Shown here piece by piece: positions 11,810-24,329 of a stretch of DNA of 64,000 nucleotides. Every line of letters begins with the position of its first letter. Position 1 is the first letter of the stretch. The notes below the pieces were generated by a model, which was given only the letters and a program-made list of their open reading frames with translations, had not been told where the DNA came from and searched no databases. Origin of the DNA: Cenococcum geophilum 1.58 (lineage: Eukaryota > Ascomycota > Dothideomycetes > Gloniales > Gloniaceae); NCBI GenBank assembly GCA_001692895.1, contig KV748223.1, positions 248,001 through 312,000 of the forward strand, read 5' to 3'. Both the position numbers and the translations under genes were made by a program.

Positions 11810-14800
11810 TTACCCCCCTCTTTAAAAGAAAAAACCTGCCTTTAGGCTTAGTTAAAAATAGGGTAGCACTAGGCTTATAAACGTAGGATTATAAAATATA
11901 AGATAAGGAGATAAAGGGGACACGAGTACGTCCAGACTAAGTATAAAGGGCGATTGTGGGCTAAGTGGAAGTATTAGGCTAGAAAGAGTAGCCGCTAAAA
12001 GTCTTAGTACGGATCTAACTAATTAGATAACTTTAACCGGTGGTCGAAGTTCCTTAATATCTGAAATTTTACGGTATTGGCAGAAAACGGCAGAATATGG
12101 CAGAATTTGGTAGATAGCTATATTAGGGCTTTAGGGCGTTTTTGTCCCTATGTTCTTCCGGTAACTTATTGTCTTTATTATACTAGCATTCTATTTATTT
12201 ATCTAGGTACTTTAGGGGTTTAGGCGTATTAGGGTATTAGTTATAGAATTCTTTAAGCTTCTGGGGGTAGCCTATAAAGTTCTATATAGGGTACCAGGTT
12301 AGGTTAGAATTGTAGCCCTTCTATTAGATATGGTATTTTAGCGTTCCCCGTACTATCTTATAGGCCAGTATTTTGTTAACCTCCTATTTATTATTACCGT
12401 TTACTTAAACTAGTAGGGAAGGCTCGTTCTTTTGTCTAGGTAATAGATTATTTATAGCTTTCCGTAGCTTATCTAGTAAGAAGATAGGGTAAACCCTAAT
12501 TAAATCTGGGAGCTTTATCTTGTATAAGTTGCCTATTTTCTTAAGAACCTTATATAGTTCTGCCATCTAGTAGTCTAGCTTACGGCTAGGTCGTTTAGTC
12601 TTCTAATTCCTTATTATAACCTATACTATATTACCAGGGGCAAAATCGGGCTCTTGACGGTATTTGTTCGCCTGCTGTTTCATTAACCTCTAAGCTTTTT
12701 CTAGGTTCTTGCGGGCTACCATCCAAGCTTCCTCTAATTGTTTGGCGTACTATTAGGCCTTAGTATAGAATAGCTTCTCTTATATAGTCTAGGGTTCTTC
12801 TAGCCTTTTCCAGTTAAAGCTTATATAGGGTAAGTATCCCATTTCTAGCTAAATCGGGGTAAACCTTGTGGAGTTATAGGGTAGGGTTGCTTGCGCGTAG
12901 TTTATTAAGGGTAGTAGTTTAGACCAGTTATCCTAGAAATAGTTAATAAAGGGCCTAAGCCTCTAGTCCAGGTACTAATTTATAATCTCTATTTAACTGT
13001 CTGTCTAGGGGTAATAAGCCGTAGAAAGCTTTAGCTTAATGCTTAAAATCCAGGTAAACTTATTCTAGAAGGCCGATATAAACTATAGCCTATAATTAGA
13101 TATAATAGTATTTAGTAGTCTATAGATTCGGTAGACGTAATGGATATATAGCTAGGCTGCCTCTTTAGTATTAATGTTTTTATAATAGGGAATTAAGAAC
13201 GGGCGTTTACTAAAGCGGTTGACTATAACTATAACTATATTGTATCCGTTACGGTCCCTAGGTAGTTTATAGAAGTTTATAAAGATATACTGCTAAGGGC
13301 GCTCTAGTATTAGGAGTGGCTTAAGTAGTCCTAAGGTCTTATCCCATAGGATTATAGCTCTCTAGTAGTCTTCGCAGTTCTATATATATTAATTAATATC
13401 TACAACTATTTTTGGCCAGTAGTAGTGGCAGTTAATAATTTTACGGGTCTTATTCTTGCTAGGGTATGCCATAGAGACTTAGCAATAAGCTTCGCGGATT
13501 AGTTTAGTCTATAGATTATCGACGTTAGGGACTATAAGCCGCTCCTAGTATAGGAGCAATCCTTCCTCTGTTTTAAAATTGGGGTCTTCTTTTACGGCTT
13601 ATTCGCGGAGGGCCCTTAGGGCGTTAGCCGTGCGGTTTGCAGTTAGGAGGCGGTTAATTAGCCCTATTAGCTTATCTAAGGACTTCTCTATTAGTGCTAG
13701 CTTGTTTTACTAGAAGTTTAGCTCCTTAAGGATCCGCGGGTCGAGCTGTTCTAGATAGAGGAGGGCGCGCGTCTAATATTGGGTCTTTAGCTTATCCTAG
13801 GGTCCTATATCTTGTTTTCTTTAGGTTAGAGTATTAGCCTTAGAGTTTTACTTACTAGAACGATATATAATCGTAAAAAAGAATTAGGAGAGTATTTTAG
13901 CCCACTAGGCTTATTATCCTATAAGCTGCTTTATAGTTATAAAGTACTTTAGGGCTTTATAATCTATATATATCTTAATCCGGGAGTTTATACCTTTAAG
14001 CTTTACGCGCTATTAGGAGAGTAATTAAATAATAGCTAGTATTTCTTTATTATATACTTTATAGTTATACTTAGCTGGGTCTATTATCTTTAAGAAGAAA
14101 GCTATAGGGTACTATTCGCCGTCTGGATATAACTGTAATAGGATTCCCGCTACAACCCTATTAGAGGCGTCTGTTTTTAGTATTAATTTAAGGTCCAGGT
14201 TATAGTAATAAAGGACTAAGGGAGAGATAAGCCGATCCTTTACCTCTTTAAAGGCTTCTATATAGCTATTATTAAAGATAAAAGGCGTGTCCTTTCTGGT
14301 TAGTCGTATAAGAGGTTTTACTATAATTCCGTAGTTATAGATAAACCGGTAATAGAAGTTATAAAAGCTAAGGAAGGACTAGATTCCTTTTACTATATAA
14401 GGGGGCTTCTAGTTACGGATTGCCTCTACCTTCTTAGGGTTAACCTTAATTCCTTCTATAGTTACGATAAACCCGAAGTATTTTATACGTTTTACCCTAA
14501 ACTTATATTTCTTAATATTAACTTATAAGCCCGCGTTCTATAGTCTCTCTAGGACCTTCTTAACATAAACTTAATGCTTAAGTTTATTGTCTAAGTATAT
14601 AAGAATGTCGTCTAGGTATGCCGTACAGAATTTATTAAGGTAATTAAAAAGAATGTTATTTATATACCTTTAGTACGTAGCTGGTCCGTTTATTAGTCTA
14701 AAAGGAAGAACTTTATATTTATAGGAACCATAATAGGTACAGAACGTTGTTAAATCTTTAGATATAGGGTCTATCCTAATTTAGTAGAAAGCTTAGCAGA

Positions 14801-17570
14801 TATCTAGTTTAGTAAAGATCTTTACCTGGCTTAGACGTATAAGGGTCTTATTAATTAGAGGAATAGGATACCGGTCTTTTTAAGTAATAGCGTTTAGCTT
14901 TTAATAGTTAATACAAAAATAAAGGCCTTTATTAGACTTTTTATAAATAGGATAGGGGAAGTAAAAGGGGCTTAACTTGGCTTAATAAACCCTTTATTTA
15001 GGTTATTAATTAAGTACTACTTTGTTACTTTTAGCTTATCCGTTAATTAATAGTAGAGGGGGCTATAGCCTAGCGAGTTATTGGCTTCTAATTAAATCTT
15101 ATAATTGTATATCTGGTAGGGGGGTAACTTATCTAAGGCCGCCTTTAAGAATATATCCTTATAGCCTATATAAATGATAAAAAGGAGGCGTTTAACTAGT
15201 TCCTCATCGGTTTCCTTATCTAGCCTTTCCTCTCTATTATTAATAATTTAGTTAATTTTATATAGGCTTATTATAAAGACCTTATTATCCTTCCGGTATA
15301 TATTAAAATGGAACGCTATAGCGCTAATTGCGGTAATATTTACGGTAGGGGGTTAACTAATAATAGGGGCGTATGTAACTTTAGGGACTTCTAAGGTACT
15401 AGCGTTATTATTACTTCTTTTAGCTCCTATTATATCTTTTAAAGGTTATCCCTTATATCCTATTAATACGTTCTTTTCTATACCGGTTAGATCTATGCGA
15501 TTTAGACGTTATCTATATCACTATCTGTCCTACTTCTATATATAGAGTTCTCTTTAAACGTAGCGCTTTGGGAGAGTATCTTTATTAGTACAGAGTTCTT
15601 TCTAGCTTTACGGCGGGCGTCTTTTTAGGTAAAGGCTAAGTTATAGGCCCAGACATCCTACTAGTAGGTAGGGTTAGCCCTTATGGCTAGTGTCTTGCGG
15701 TTGGTTTAGATCTCCCTAACAAAGGAGGGTAACCTTAGTCTATCCTCCGGCCAGACAAACCGTCTTTTTCGTACATTTAACTAAATATTAAAATAGGACA
15801 TCTATTTTCGTCCGAGGATTATATTATAAGACCCTAGGTTTAGGATATAAAAGGGGATACCGTATTAGCGTCGTCCGTTAAGAGCGATATGTAACTTTAA
15901 GATATAGGTAACGGGCCGACCTACTTAGTCGTTATAGCCCTTTACCTAGACAGGCTTCTCTAGTTAGATGGCTTCTATATTTAGAAACTTAGCAATATTA
16001 TTTATATAGGCAGTATTTATAAAGGCGAAGCTATTTGCTTTAGTGTTAATAAGGGCGGTTATATTAACTCTATATCTATTTTAAGATACTATATATAGAA
16101 CTGTAAAATGCTTTCCACCTATTAACTAACTAAGATTAATCTCTTTAAGATTAATAGGGTACCCTAGGGGGGAGTCTTTTCCTAGGGTTTTTCTTTTCCT
16201 AACTTATTGGACATTTCTTCTTCCTCTATCTCCTTAATATTACCTATATCCTTTAGCTCCAGGTAGGACGAGGTAAAGTAACCCTACTTATTGCAGTTAA
16301 AGCACGTAGCCGAGGTAGGGTTAATTAGAGTATTACGGCGAATACTAGTTAATAGCGTAGTATATGGCTAGTTAGGCGAGGCTTGTTAGTGCGTAGTTAT
16401 AACCGCCTTTAGTATAAGAGTAGTTATAACTTATCTTCCTACTCTAGCTTCTATAGGTATAGCTAGCGAGTTCTAATTATTATAAAGTTGCTTTTGCCGA
16501 TTAGGGCGGGCGTTAATCTACTTTAGTTTAGAGTCTAATAATAGGTAATAAGCTGCGAGTCTTTTATAGGTTGGTAGGTTATTTAAGGTTATAACGATCT
16601 TTTCTTATAGCCGGATTATTAGCTTATTATACAGGTCTAATTAGTAGTTTTTAAGAGGAACCTGGCCTTCTTCTATAAGGTATAGGAATTAAGTCTAGAA
16701 TTTAGTAAAGGGTTAATTTAGTTTTATTATTAGGTAATTATAGTTATAATAGGCATCCTATACTTTATTTGGGTTAATATAGATAGCCGCTAGGTACCGT
16801 ATTATCTTATTTACAGATATAAATTAGACAGGGGAGTCGTCCTTAAACTTGGCTTAAAGGTGCTGTTAGGCGTCCCTAGTGGTTCAACTAAAGAGGTAGA
16901 GCATTTTGGCTTCTTTAGAAAGGAAATAGCTATAGTTAACATAGAGCTTTCCTCGTACTTAAATCCTCTAATTCTTAAAGGTAGGGTCTATCCCGTTAGA
17001 TAGTAGTAGGGGGTTAGGGAGCTTAATGGACTTTAATTGCTTCGTTATTATATCCATACTCCCTGGCGTATTGCATTTAGTGGAGTGAATAGGTCGGCTA
17101 GGGCTTTAAGAAGAAGCCGGGCTATTTTATAGGGCCGTAAGGCTTTCTAGGATCTCTTATAGAGTCTCTTATATATTTCTCGCTTTAAGATAATTGGCTT
17201 CCTAGCTGGCTGCAAGGGCGCAAATCTGCTCGCATACGTTTATAATATTATCATTGTCTTCGATTTCTGATCCTAATTAGATCTTAGGTTCCTTTTAGGT
17301 AGAGGCAGCTCTCTTAAATAAGCTTGCTTTAGGTGCCATCGTTAGCTTCCTAAGGTTCGTTAGTATCGTACGCTTTAGTTTTAATTTTAGGGGGTATAGG
17401 TCTAGTCCTGTCTAGCTTATAAGGTGGGATATTATCTAGGCCTTCCCAGGCAATATAGAGTTGTTTTGGTGTCTAAGTATAGCGTGTTAATGCGTTATTG
17501 CAGACGAAGTTTCTTTGGGGTGGGATATTATTGAGGCCTTCCTAGGCAAGGGAGGGAGAGCTTAGTATAA

Positions 17571-17781
17571 TGTTACGGCTTAAATAAATGCCTCTAAACC
17601 GAAGCTTGAATGAATACTATATTACGAAGATACTAAGCTAAAGAGAAGGAAAAGGGGTTGCTAGGACCGATGTAAATAAATATGTAGGGTAAGCCGCTAA
17701 GGCGCTAGCTTTAGGCGGGCCAATTGTAGGTCAGCAGAATATGGCAGAATTTGGCAGGTAATGTGCGATAGCGCCGTTATA
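17571..17781 (-). repeat. 5' LTR of the 11.6-17.8 kb chromovirus
   Basis: Begins TGTTACGG and ends GTTATA on the plus strand. It is 211 bp and is followed at once by the target duplication AGAGA at 17782-17786. The terminal TA in place of CA fits RIP of a CpA step. Confidence 0.9.
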
Positions 17782-17786
17782 AGAGA

Positions 17787-18836
17787 GTAGCTTCATGCTT
17801 ATAAATAAGTTATTAAGCTAAACTATATATTTATTTAGTGGATAAAGTAGCTTATTAGTAAGGTTGTCTCTCTATAATAGTAAGTTAAGTACTACTACCT
17901 ATGTCTTAGAAAAGCCTTCCTTCTTTATATATACCTTATCTAGATTATATAGACTTTTCTTATTACCGTTAGCGTGGAATATCTAGTTAAGGCTATAACC
18001 TTAATTGCCCAAAACCTAGATTTTAAAGCCCTCTGGCGTTAGCTTAGTAGGAATATTAATAATTTTAGGAGCCTGGCTGGTAAACTATTTAATCGTCTCG
18101 TTAACGGTAAGGTATATACTAGGGGTGTAAAGCTTTATATAGAGTACGCGTAGGTACTTACTAAGGTCCTAAATCCTTTTAAAAGTATTTTAGAAAGCTT
18201 TGTTATTATCTTCTCGTAGTTTAGTGTAGTAGAAATAGCAGTTAATTTAGCAAAATTTATTAAGTCTAATAAAGTTCTAAATAATGTATATTAAGCCATA
18301 ACTAAAGTCTTTATACTAATACTTCTTAATATTGCTTTCTATATATAGCCCTATATAAATTAGCACTGCTAAGTATATATACAGCTCTACCCTTAATATT
18401 AGCTTCTACTTCCATAGGCGTCCCTTTAGAGTCTTATTCTCTAGGGTTTAACAGAGCTCCGCGTTTCTATTTATATACTCTATAAGTTAATCTAAAATTT
18501 TATCTATAAAGAATAGCTTAAATAGCTATAGGGGTTGCTATTATTAACGTTAAAAGGAAGATTTAGCTTATTATAGGTATTTTCGTTCTTAATAGGAAGA
18601 GGTTTAAAATTAGGTAAGGGCTAGGGCTTAGGAGGAGGGTTTTAAGACTTTTAAGACGCGTATTTTAGGTGTTTGGTATAAGGAACAAAGTCTATATTAT
18701 TACTTTCACAATTACGCACCATAATTGTAGTGTATTTAATTGATGAAGCTATATATTTACAACTTTAACGCGAAGTTTCGATGTTCCTAACCGCGCGCAC
18801 GGGCCACATTATATATCACATCGATAATGTAAGGGA
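17787..18836 (-). mobile_element. piggyBac-like transposon, truncated copy
   Basis: The minus-strand frame at about 17990-18120 reads LTVNETIK-FT, then IINIPTKLTPEGFKI, the conserved core of piggyBac-derived transposases (DDE_Tnp_1_7 family). Stops interrupt it. The right end carries an inverted repeat (18790-18836) ending CGATAATGTAAGGGA. It matches the ends of the fuller copy at 22091-24329, including the GTGGCCCGTGC-type inner part. The left half is missing or was displaced when the Gypsy element inserted at 11594/17782; I could not match the sequence left of 11594 to it. Confidence 0.7.
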
Positions 18837-19226
18837 TAGGCCTTTAGATTTAACGTCAATAAGGTACGTTATATGTTTAGTCTTCTTGTCTATTATTTCG
18901 CCGTTAGTGATATAAATCCGGTAGCTATTATCGTGCTTACTAATGCGTATACAAATAATAAATATATATTCGTTATATACGTCCACCTTAAAAGGCACTG
19001 TAGAGAATTTAACTATCTTATACTTTAAGGTTATATTATCCTAGCTATGTACGGTAAATTAGCTAGAGTTATACTTTCGGTTTAGCAAGGACATATATTT
19101 TATTAACTGTCTTATGCTCTACCTTCGGGGCTTAGGCTTTCGTTTCTTTAGGTTAGGAGCTTCCGACTGACCCAGAACTTTCCAAGAAAAAACCTTCTTG
19201 GGCTCGTTTGTGCCTACGGCTTGCAT
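18837..19226 (-). pseudogene. Unrecognised host-like reading frame cut by a piggyBac end
   Basis: On the minus strand, ATG at 19226 opens a frame that starts MQAVGTNEPKKVFSWK and continues with a Lys/Arg-rich block. It stays in one frame to the piggyBac inverted repeat at 18836. Only three stops interrupt it, each TAG or TAA, as expected if CAG/CAA or TGG codons were hit by RIP. Base composition changes from balanced near 19140-19226 to AT-rich beyond, as if RIP leaked out of the transposon. The frame then runs into the transposon end, so its C-terminus is lost. I do not recognise the protein. It could be a separate gene or a later exon of the broken frame at 19365-19854. Confidence 0.35.
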
Positions 19227-19364
19227 TGTTTAACGTTATAAGGCATATGGCTACCTTGTTACCTATTGCGGGTTGATACTCACGAATGAAGCAGTAATCA
19301 ATTCTCTACTCCGCATTAATCTCTTCCGAGAATCTAATTACTGTGGTTATGGAAACTTTCCAAT

Positions 19365-19854
19365 TCAAAGATTCCTAAGCAAGGAGATAAATATCTCCGC
19401 GGGATAAGATTCAATCAAGACCACATGCCCTTTCCCGAAAGTGAAGCTTATTGATTTTGTTTCATAGGCTCTCTTTAGACATCCAATACCAATTTTTTGA
19501 AAAAGGTACAACGGTGTGTTAATTCTTGAATCTTGGCGTGCATATCTCACAAGAAGCTGTTCCACTAGCCCAATAAGGGAACTTGCTATGGAATCCTGCC
19601 AGCTTTTCTCCTGCTGCCATTTAATTTAATTAATAGAGTTAGCAATGCGCACCGCACGAGAGACATAAATCAAGGGTATCTAGCGCCTAAGTTCTGCAAC
19701 TTGCCGCTTTAACTTTGCAGTGCCTGGGTCGCCTCACATAGTGTTAACGCCCAATTGGCCCAAAAAGACCGGTCCTTTTGGTGATGCCAAATAGGACGTA
19801 TTTTATCGGTTGACGCATAGCCATCGCTACGCAATTGGTTTCCGAGATCAATTC
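19365..19854 (-). pseudogene. 3' part of a host gene split by the Copia insertion
   Basis: The base composition is normal here, unlike the flanking repeats. On the minus strand a frame that enters from the Copia target site at 19854 runs to a stop at about 19365. It is broken by a few TGA, TAG and TAA codons that C-to-T changes explain. The segment holds a heptad-like basic stretch (TAKLKRQVAELRR, about 19690-19730), then a helix-rich part, and ends ESYPAEIFISLLRNL. The coiled-coil-like stretch is reminiscent of the dimerisation region after the DNA-binding domain of fungal regulators, but I do not recognise a family with confidence. Its 5' part is at 27524-27660. Confidence 0.4.
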
Positions 19855-20078
19855 TTTCAGCCAGGCAGGTATCACGATAGATGACATAGGCCAGCTAATA
19901 GGTAGAGACACAGAAATGAATAAGTGATCTATTTTATTCAAGGTGGCTCTAAGAGCCCTAATATACATAAGAGAATTGACCCCCTACAGGGGTCCCTAGA
20001 GAGTGATGATACACGTTAAAACTAACGTTGAACAGCACCCGTCCCACCTCTGTAGTAGGGCTACCTCCGTGGCCAACA
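19855..20078 (-). repeat. 3' LTR of the Copia element
   Basis: 224 bp, ending GGCCAACA on the plus strand (TGTTGGCC on the element strand). It differs from its partner at roughly a dozen positions, nearly all C/T or G/A. It contains the GGCTCTAAGAGCC palindrome next to a TATACATAAG stretch, a likely promoter region. Confidence 0.88.
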
Positions 20079-22090
20079 CACCCCCTTAGATCTGACGTAT
20101 TACGTTAGAGCTGGATTACCAAATTAGGCAGTTAGGAGAGACGTGCTAGTAGTAAGCTTTGCCGAGCGTTAATTAACCAGATGTCTAATATCGCGGAGCC
20201 CCAAGACTTCGATGAATTTTTAATAATTTTGCTTTAAGAGAGCTTTAGTTAGTCCATCTGCAGCTATCTTGCTTATTGGTACCTATTATACAACAAAGCT
20301 TCCGTTTTAGACTTCTTGGCGAAGCTAGAATTAATAGATATCTATATATTAGAGTTTTATAGATACTATAAGGGTCTCTTTTATTATAATCCGTACTAAC
20401 TACTAATTGTTACAATTAATAATAACGACTTATTTAGGATCGAATTTAATAGCTTTAAAGACCCAAACTATATGCTTAACCTCCCCACCGACGTATAAGA
20501 GAGCTAGGAGTTCTGCCTCTGTAGTAGATTTAGTGACTACCTTTTATCTAGTTGCCTACTATGCTATAGGCCTATTAAATAAGCTTATTAAGAAACCCTG
20601 TAAGCTCTAATATATTAAAGCATTGTTAGTAAAGCTAGTATTAGAAGCAGCTTTTAGAACCTAGTTTATCTTATATAGCGTAATAGTAGAGAACTTAAGA
20701 GTGAGGTATCTGGTATTGTAGAGATAGGTAAGTAATCTATTAATCTCTGCAAGATAAGCTAGTAACGGATTTTATAAGAACTTAGCTAGTCTACTGACTA
20801 AGAAAGCAATGTTTAGTTATATAGTAGATGCCGGATATATTACAGAACCTACATAATATTAATATCCTTTCGTCTAATTCGGCGTAGCTTCTCCCTTATA
20901 CGGCGTTAATTCCTAGCCCGATAGTAGTATAGCTAATAGCTTTAGATATTCTAGATAGTATATTAAGACTAGCTTCTTAAGATATTAATCTAAACAGAGC
21001 TAAAGCTTTCCCTTTTATCGATTTTACATAACACGAGTATTTAGGAATGATATAAACTAAGGTATTTAGCGGATCTTAAATTAATCTTATAGCTGCTTTA
21101 GGATGTCCTCTATTTACTAATAACAGCTTAGGTGTCCTATAATTAGGATATTGTTAACGTAAAAGAATATAAAGATAGGTTTGGTAGGGTGTATATAGAG
21201 ATACGGCTTATTTAGTATAGCTTTTAAACCCATACTTTATAGAGCAGCAGATATTTCTAAAAACTACAATTTTGGAGATTTCTATAGTCCGTATATTACC
21301 TTTCTTAGACGGAGAGAGAATCTAGGCGGTAGGTCTATACCCTTAGGGGGAATAAGGTAGACCTTATTGTTAACCAAGGCATTAATAAAGGCGTTAATGG
21401 CGTTAATTTGTATAACATCTAGGTTAAAGCCAGCGATAAGAGCGTAAAGTAGACGGAAGGTTTAATAGGCTGCCGTTATAGCTTTAACCTCCTCTTATAA
21501 GACTGCCTAAAGGTCTCTACGGATAACTAGACGAGCCTTAAATCTTATAATAAAGCCATTTAAATCTTCCTTGTACGTAAAGACCTATATAGTAGGAAGT
21601 TAATAGACCTTCTTAATTAGTCGTACCTCGTCCTAGGTCTACTTTTTAGTTAAGGCCTTTATCTTGGTATAAGCAGCTGCTTTAAACTCTATAGCGTACT
21701 TATAATTTAGTATCTCTTTTTATAACCCTAGTGGTGGTAGAAAGTCGTCTTAATGTCCGTATATCTTTATAGCAGTAGTATAGAAAGCGTAAGCCAATGG
21801 TGTTATATCTAGATTAATAATATTACTGTTATTAATTTAAACCGTAAAGGCTCGTTATTATAGATCCTAATTTAGTATATCTTTCTTCTTTACCGTAAAC
21901 CGCTTTTTACGGCTAGAACGTCTCTTACCCCCTAATAATAAGCCTGCTATTGTCTAAGATTTAGAATAAGGTATAGAATCTACAAATAGTGGTTTAGTAA
22001 CTTTAGAAGATAACTAAGTAGTAGATAGTGTCTATGGCGTAAATACTACAGTAGATAGTAATTGCTAAGGCGCTAAAGACGCTAATGGTA

Positions 22091-22140
22091 TCCCTTGTAT
22101 CGATAAACGCGTCCTTAGAGTTGTGCTCCGTGCGCACCAA
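22091..22140. repeat. Left terminal inverted repeat of the piggyBac-like element
   Basis: Matches the reverse complement of 24280-24329 with scattered differences, mostly transitions. Outermost bases are TCCCTT, preceded by TA. Confidence 0.75.
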
Positions 22141-24279
22141 TCAGGAAGCTGCATACGTAGGCGGTCAATCGTTCTGCCAGAAAACTAAGGCCTCGTAGAT
22201 GAGGCTATAAATATATTAAATTCGGTATATATATTATATACAAAGCTTCATTCTTTAGTGTTAAGTCGATCTACGTGCTCCTGCCAATACGGCCCCGTCT
22301 TACAGAGGGGTATGCGACACAATCTACACCCAAATTTGGTTCGTAGAAACCTTTAAGGCCTCTTCCAGGCTTTACTGCTTCGAGGCTTCCTTATAGTATT
22401 TAGTGATAGCTTATAAAGAGGCTTTCGGCGACTAATTCTTTAAACTTAAGTCTTCCTTCCTGCTTGTAGGCAAGCTGCACAAGTAACTGCCGTCTTATTA
22501 ATCCTCTTAGGCTTATACCCGTGCTCTACTACCAGGCACTATATTATCTTGTCCATAGAAACGCTTAATTTATACTGCTAAGGAAGTCGGGTGGAGTGCT
22601 TAAATAAGGCATTAACGAGATCTTTGCGAAAGGCCTTATGGCCAGCGTAATTAAGCCAGCCGCGAGTTGCGTAGGACGATAGCTTATAGGCGTTAGTGAC
22701 TGTGGTATTAAAAAGGAAGTAAAAGAGAGCCTTCTAAGTACGGCGATAAATCTTAAGGGAGGTGTAATAGGATCTCATTTGGTTAGCGGTATCGACGCCT
22801 TTTATAAAGCGATTGTATATATTAATAAACTCTAATATAGGTAACCACTTTCTAGTAGTGTTACTAAATACTTTACGAGTCTGCCGAGAGCTTAAGGAGG
22901 TAGTAGTAGGCCATTATCGCTCGCGTTTGATAGAGTTTAAGCCTGCAATAGATGACGTCATTAGCCGTAGAGCTTTAGTGTTAAACTAAATCATAAACCG
23001 TTGCTAATAGTACTTATAAATAGGACCATATTAGCATCCTTCTAAGTAAACTCCATTACTGTTCCGTCCTCTAAAAGCCTCCCGTATAGTATACCCCATT
23101 TAATTTAGCTTTAGTGGAGGAGTTTAAGGTCTACAAGCGTTCGATCAATCTACTTATTTAGTAATATAGTTTGGCTATTTTCCTGCCCTTCCCTCTATCC
23201 CTTTTTGCCATTAAGTTCCTTACGTCTTATCCTTATTATTTAGACTATTCCTATACCCCTAATTCTAAGCTGCCGGAGTTAATAAAGGAGTTTAATAGAT
23301 ATAAAGAGGTTATCTAGCCAGATAGTATGCTTGTTTAGCTAGTAGAGACGGTAGCCGGTAGTAGGATCTTCCTAGGTTAGAAAATCTAGTACTATTACCT
23401 GCATCTTTAAAAAGCCTTCCTTTAATACCCAGTAATTATCCAAATCTACTAGGCCTTTACTATTACCTTTTATATAAAACATCTAATTAAGAATATAGCC
23501 CTAATTAGCCAGTAGCTAGATCTTAAAGCCTTTGGGCGTAGGCTTAGTTGGTATATTAATAATTTCAGGTACACGGCCAGTAAAGCGCTAAATAGTTTTA
23601 TTAACGGTAAGGTGTATTCCGGGCTTATATAACTTTATTAAAGTAAAATAAAGCTCCTTACTAAGCTCCTTAATTCTTTTAAAAGTACTCTAGAAGCCTT
23701 CGTCCTCCTCACGTCTTAGCTTAGTACAGTAGAAATAGTAATTAATTTGCTACCATTAATTTGCTCCAATATAATTCCGAATAATATGCATTATACTATA
23801 TAAGAAGTCCTTATACCAATAGTCTTTAATGGTGCTTTCTATATGTAACCCTATATAAATAAGTACTGCCAAATATGTATATAGCTCCTGCCTAGATATA
23901 GGCGTCCACCTACATAGGAAGTCCTTATCCTCTAGAGGTGGGTATAGCTCTGCATTCTTATTTATATACTCTACAAGTTAATTAACTAATTCATTAGTCT
24001 AAAACAGCCTAAAGATCTACCAAGGATCCTTATTATTAATATATTCTGGAAGATTTGGCTTACTATATTCGCAATTATTGTGTATAGGGAGAGGCTTAAA
24101 GGAAGGTAGTGGTTCGGGAGCTGGCGGTGGCTTTTTCGCAACCCGACTTCTAGAGGTAGGATATTAAGTAGGCTGTATAAGATCTATATCATTAGAAATA
24201 TAGTTACGAACCATTATGGTGGTGTAATTAATTAATGAAGTTATCTATTCTCTACGCGACGCGACAAAGTTGATGTTCT

Positions 24280-24329
24280 TTAATCGCGTGCACGGGCCAC
24301 AGCTCTAAGTACACTATCGATGTAAGGGA
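24280..24329. repeat. Right terminal inverted repeat of the piggyBac-like element
   Basis: Inverted partner of 22091-22140, ending AAGGGA and followed by TA. The truncated copy at 17787-18836 ends in the same way. Confidence 0.75.

Larger units (their letters stand above)
11599..17781 (-). mobile_element. Complete Ty3/Gypsy chromovirus LTR retrotransposon, RIPed
   Basis: Two 211-bp direct repeats bound 6.18 kb and are flanked by the 5-bp target duplication AGAGA (11594-11598 and 17782-17786). The coding strand is minus. A CCHC zinc knuckle of Gag (CFNCNK-GYF) lies at about 16262-16312. Reverse transcriptase blocks follow: TKLDIC-AFY-IR near 14781-14822 and the catalytic YLDDILIY near 14591-14621. 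A chromodomain-like block (KILAYKIVRGTLKY, KGY, TWYP) lies at about 12170-12420, the usual place after integrase. A purine-rich tract on the minus strand (AAAGAGGGGGG, 11810-11828) sits next to the left LTR, which confirms that the right LTR is 5'. Stops through gag-pol make it non-autonomous. Chromodomains in such elements are thought to steer integration to heterochromatin. Confidence 0.9.
22091..24329 (-). mobile_element. piggyBac-like DNA transposon inserted in the Copia element
   Basis: Terminal inverted repeats of about 50 bp: the left starts TCCCTTGTATCGATA (22091-22140) and the right ends TATCGATGTAAGGGA (24280-24329). Both have inner parts matching CTTAGAGYTGTG and CCGTGC. The minus-strand frame at about 23460-23640 reads HLTVNKTI-RFTGRVPEIIN, IPTKPTPKGFK and then GLVDLDNYW. 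This is the piggyBac (DDE_Tnp_1_7) core, with the first catalytic Asp of a V-D-E-type motif changed to Asn and several Trp/Gln codons turned to TAG. The flanks are TA on both sides, not an obvious TTAA. The element is dead. It interrupts the Copia pol region and therefore inserted later than the Copia element. Confidence 0.75.

Noticed and set aside
18816-18998. Complete 60-residue gene on the minus strand
   Set aside because: It begins inside a longer frame that starts at 19226, and its last codons lie in the piggyBac inverted repeat.
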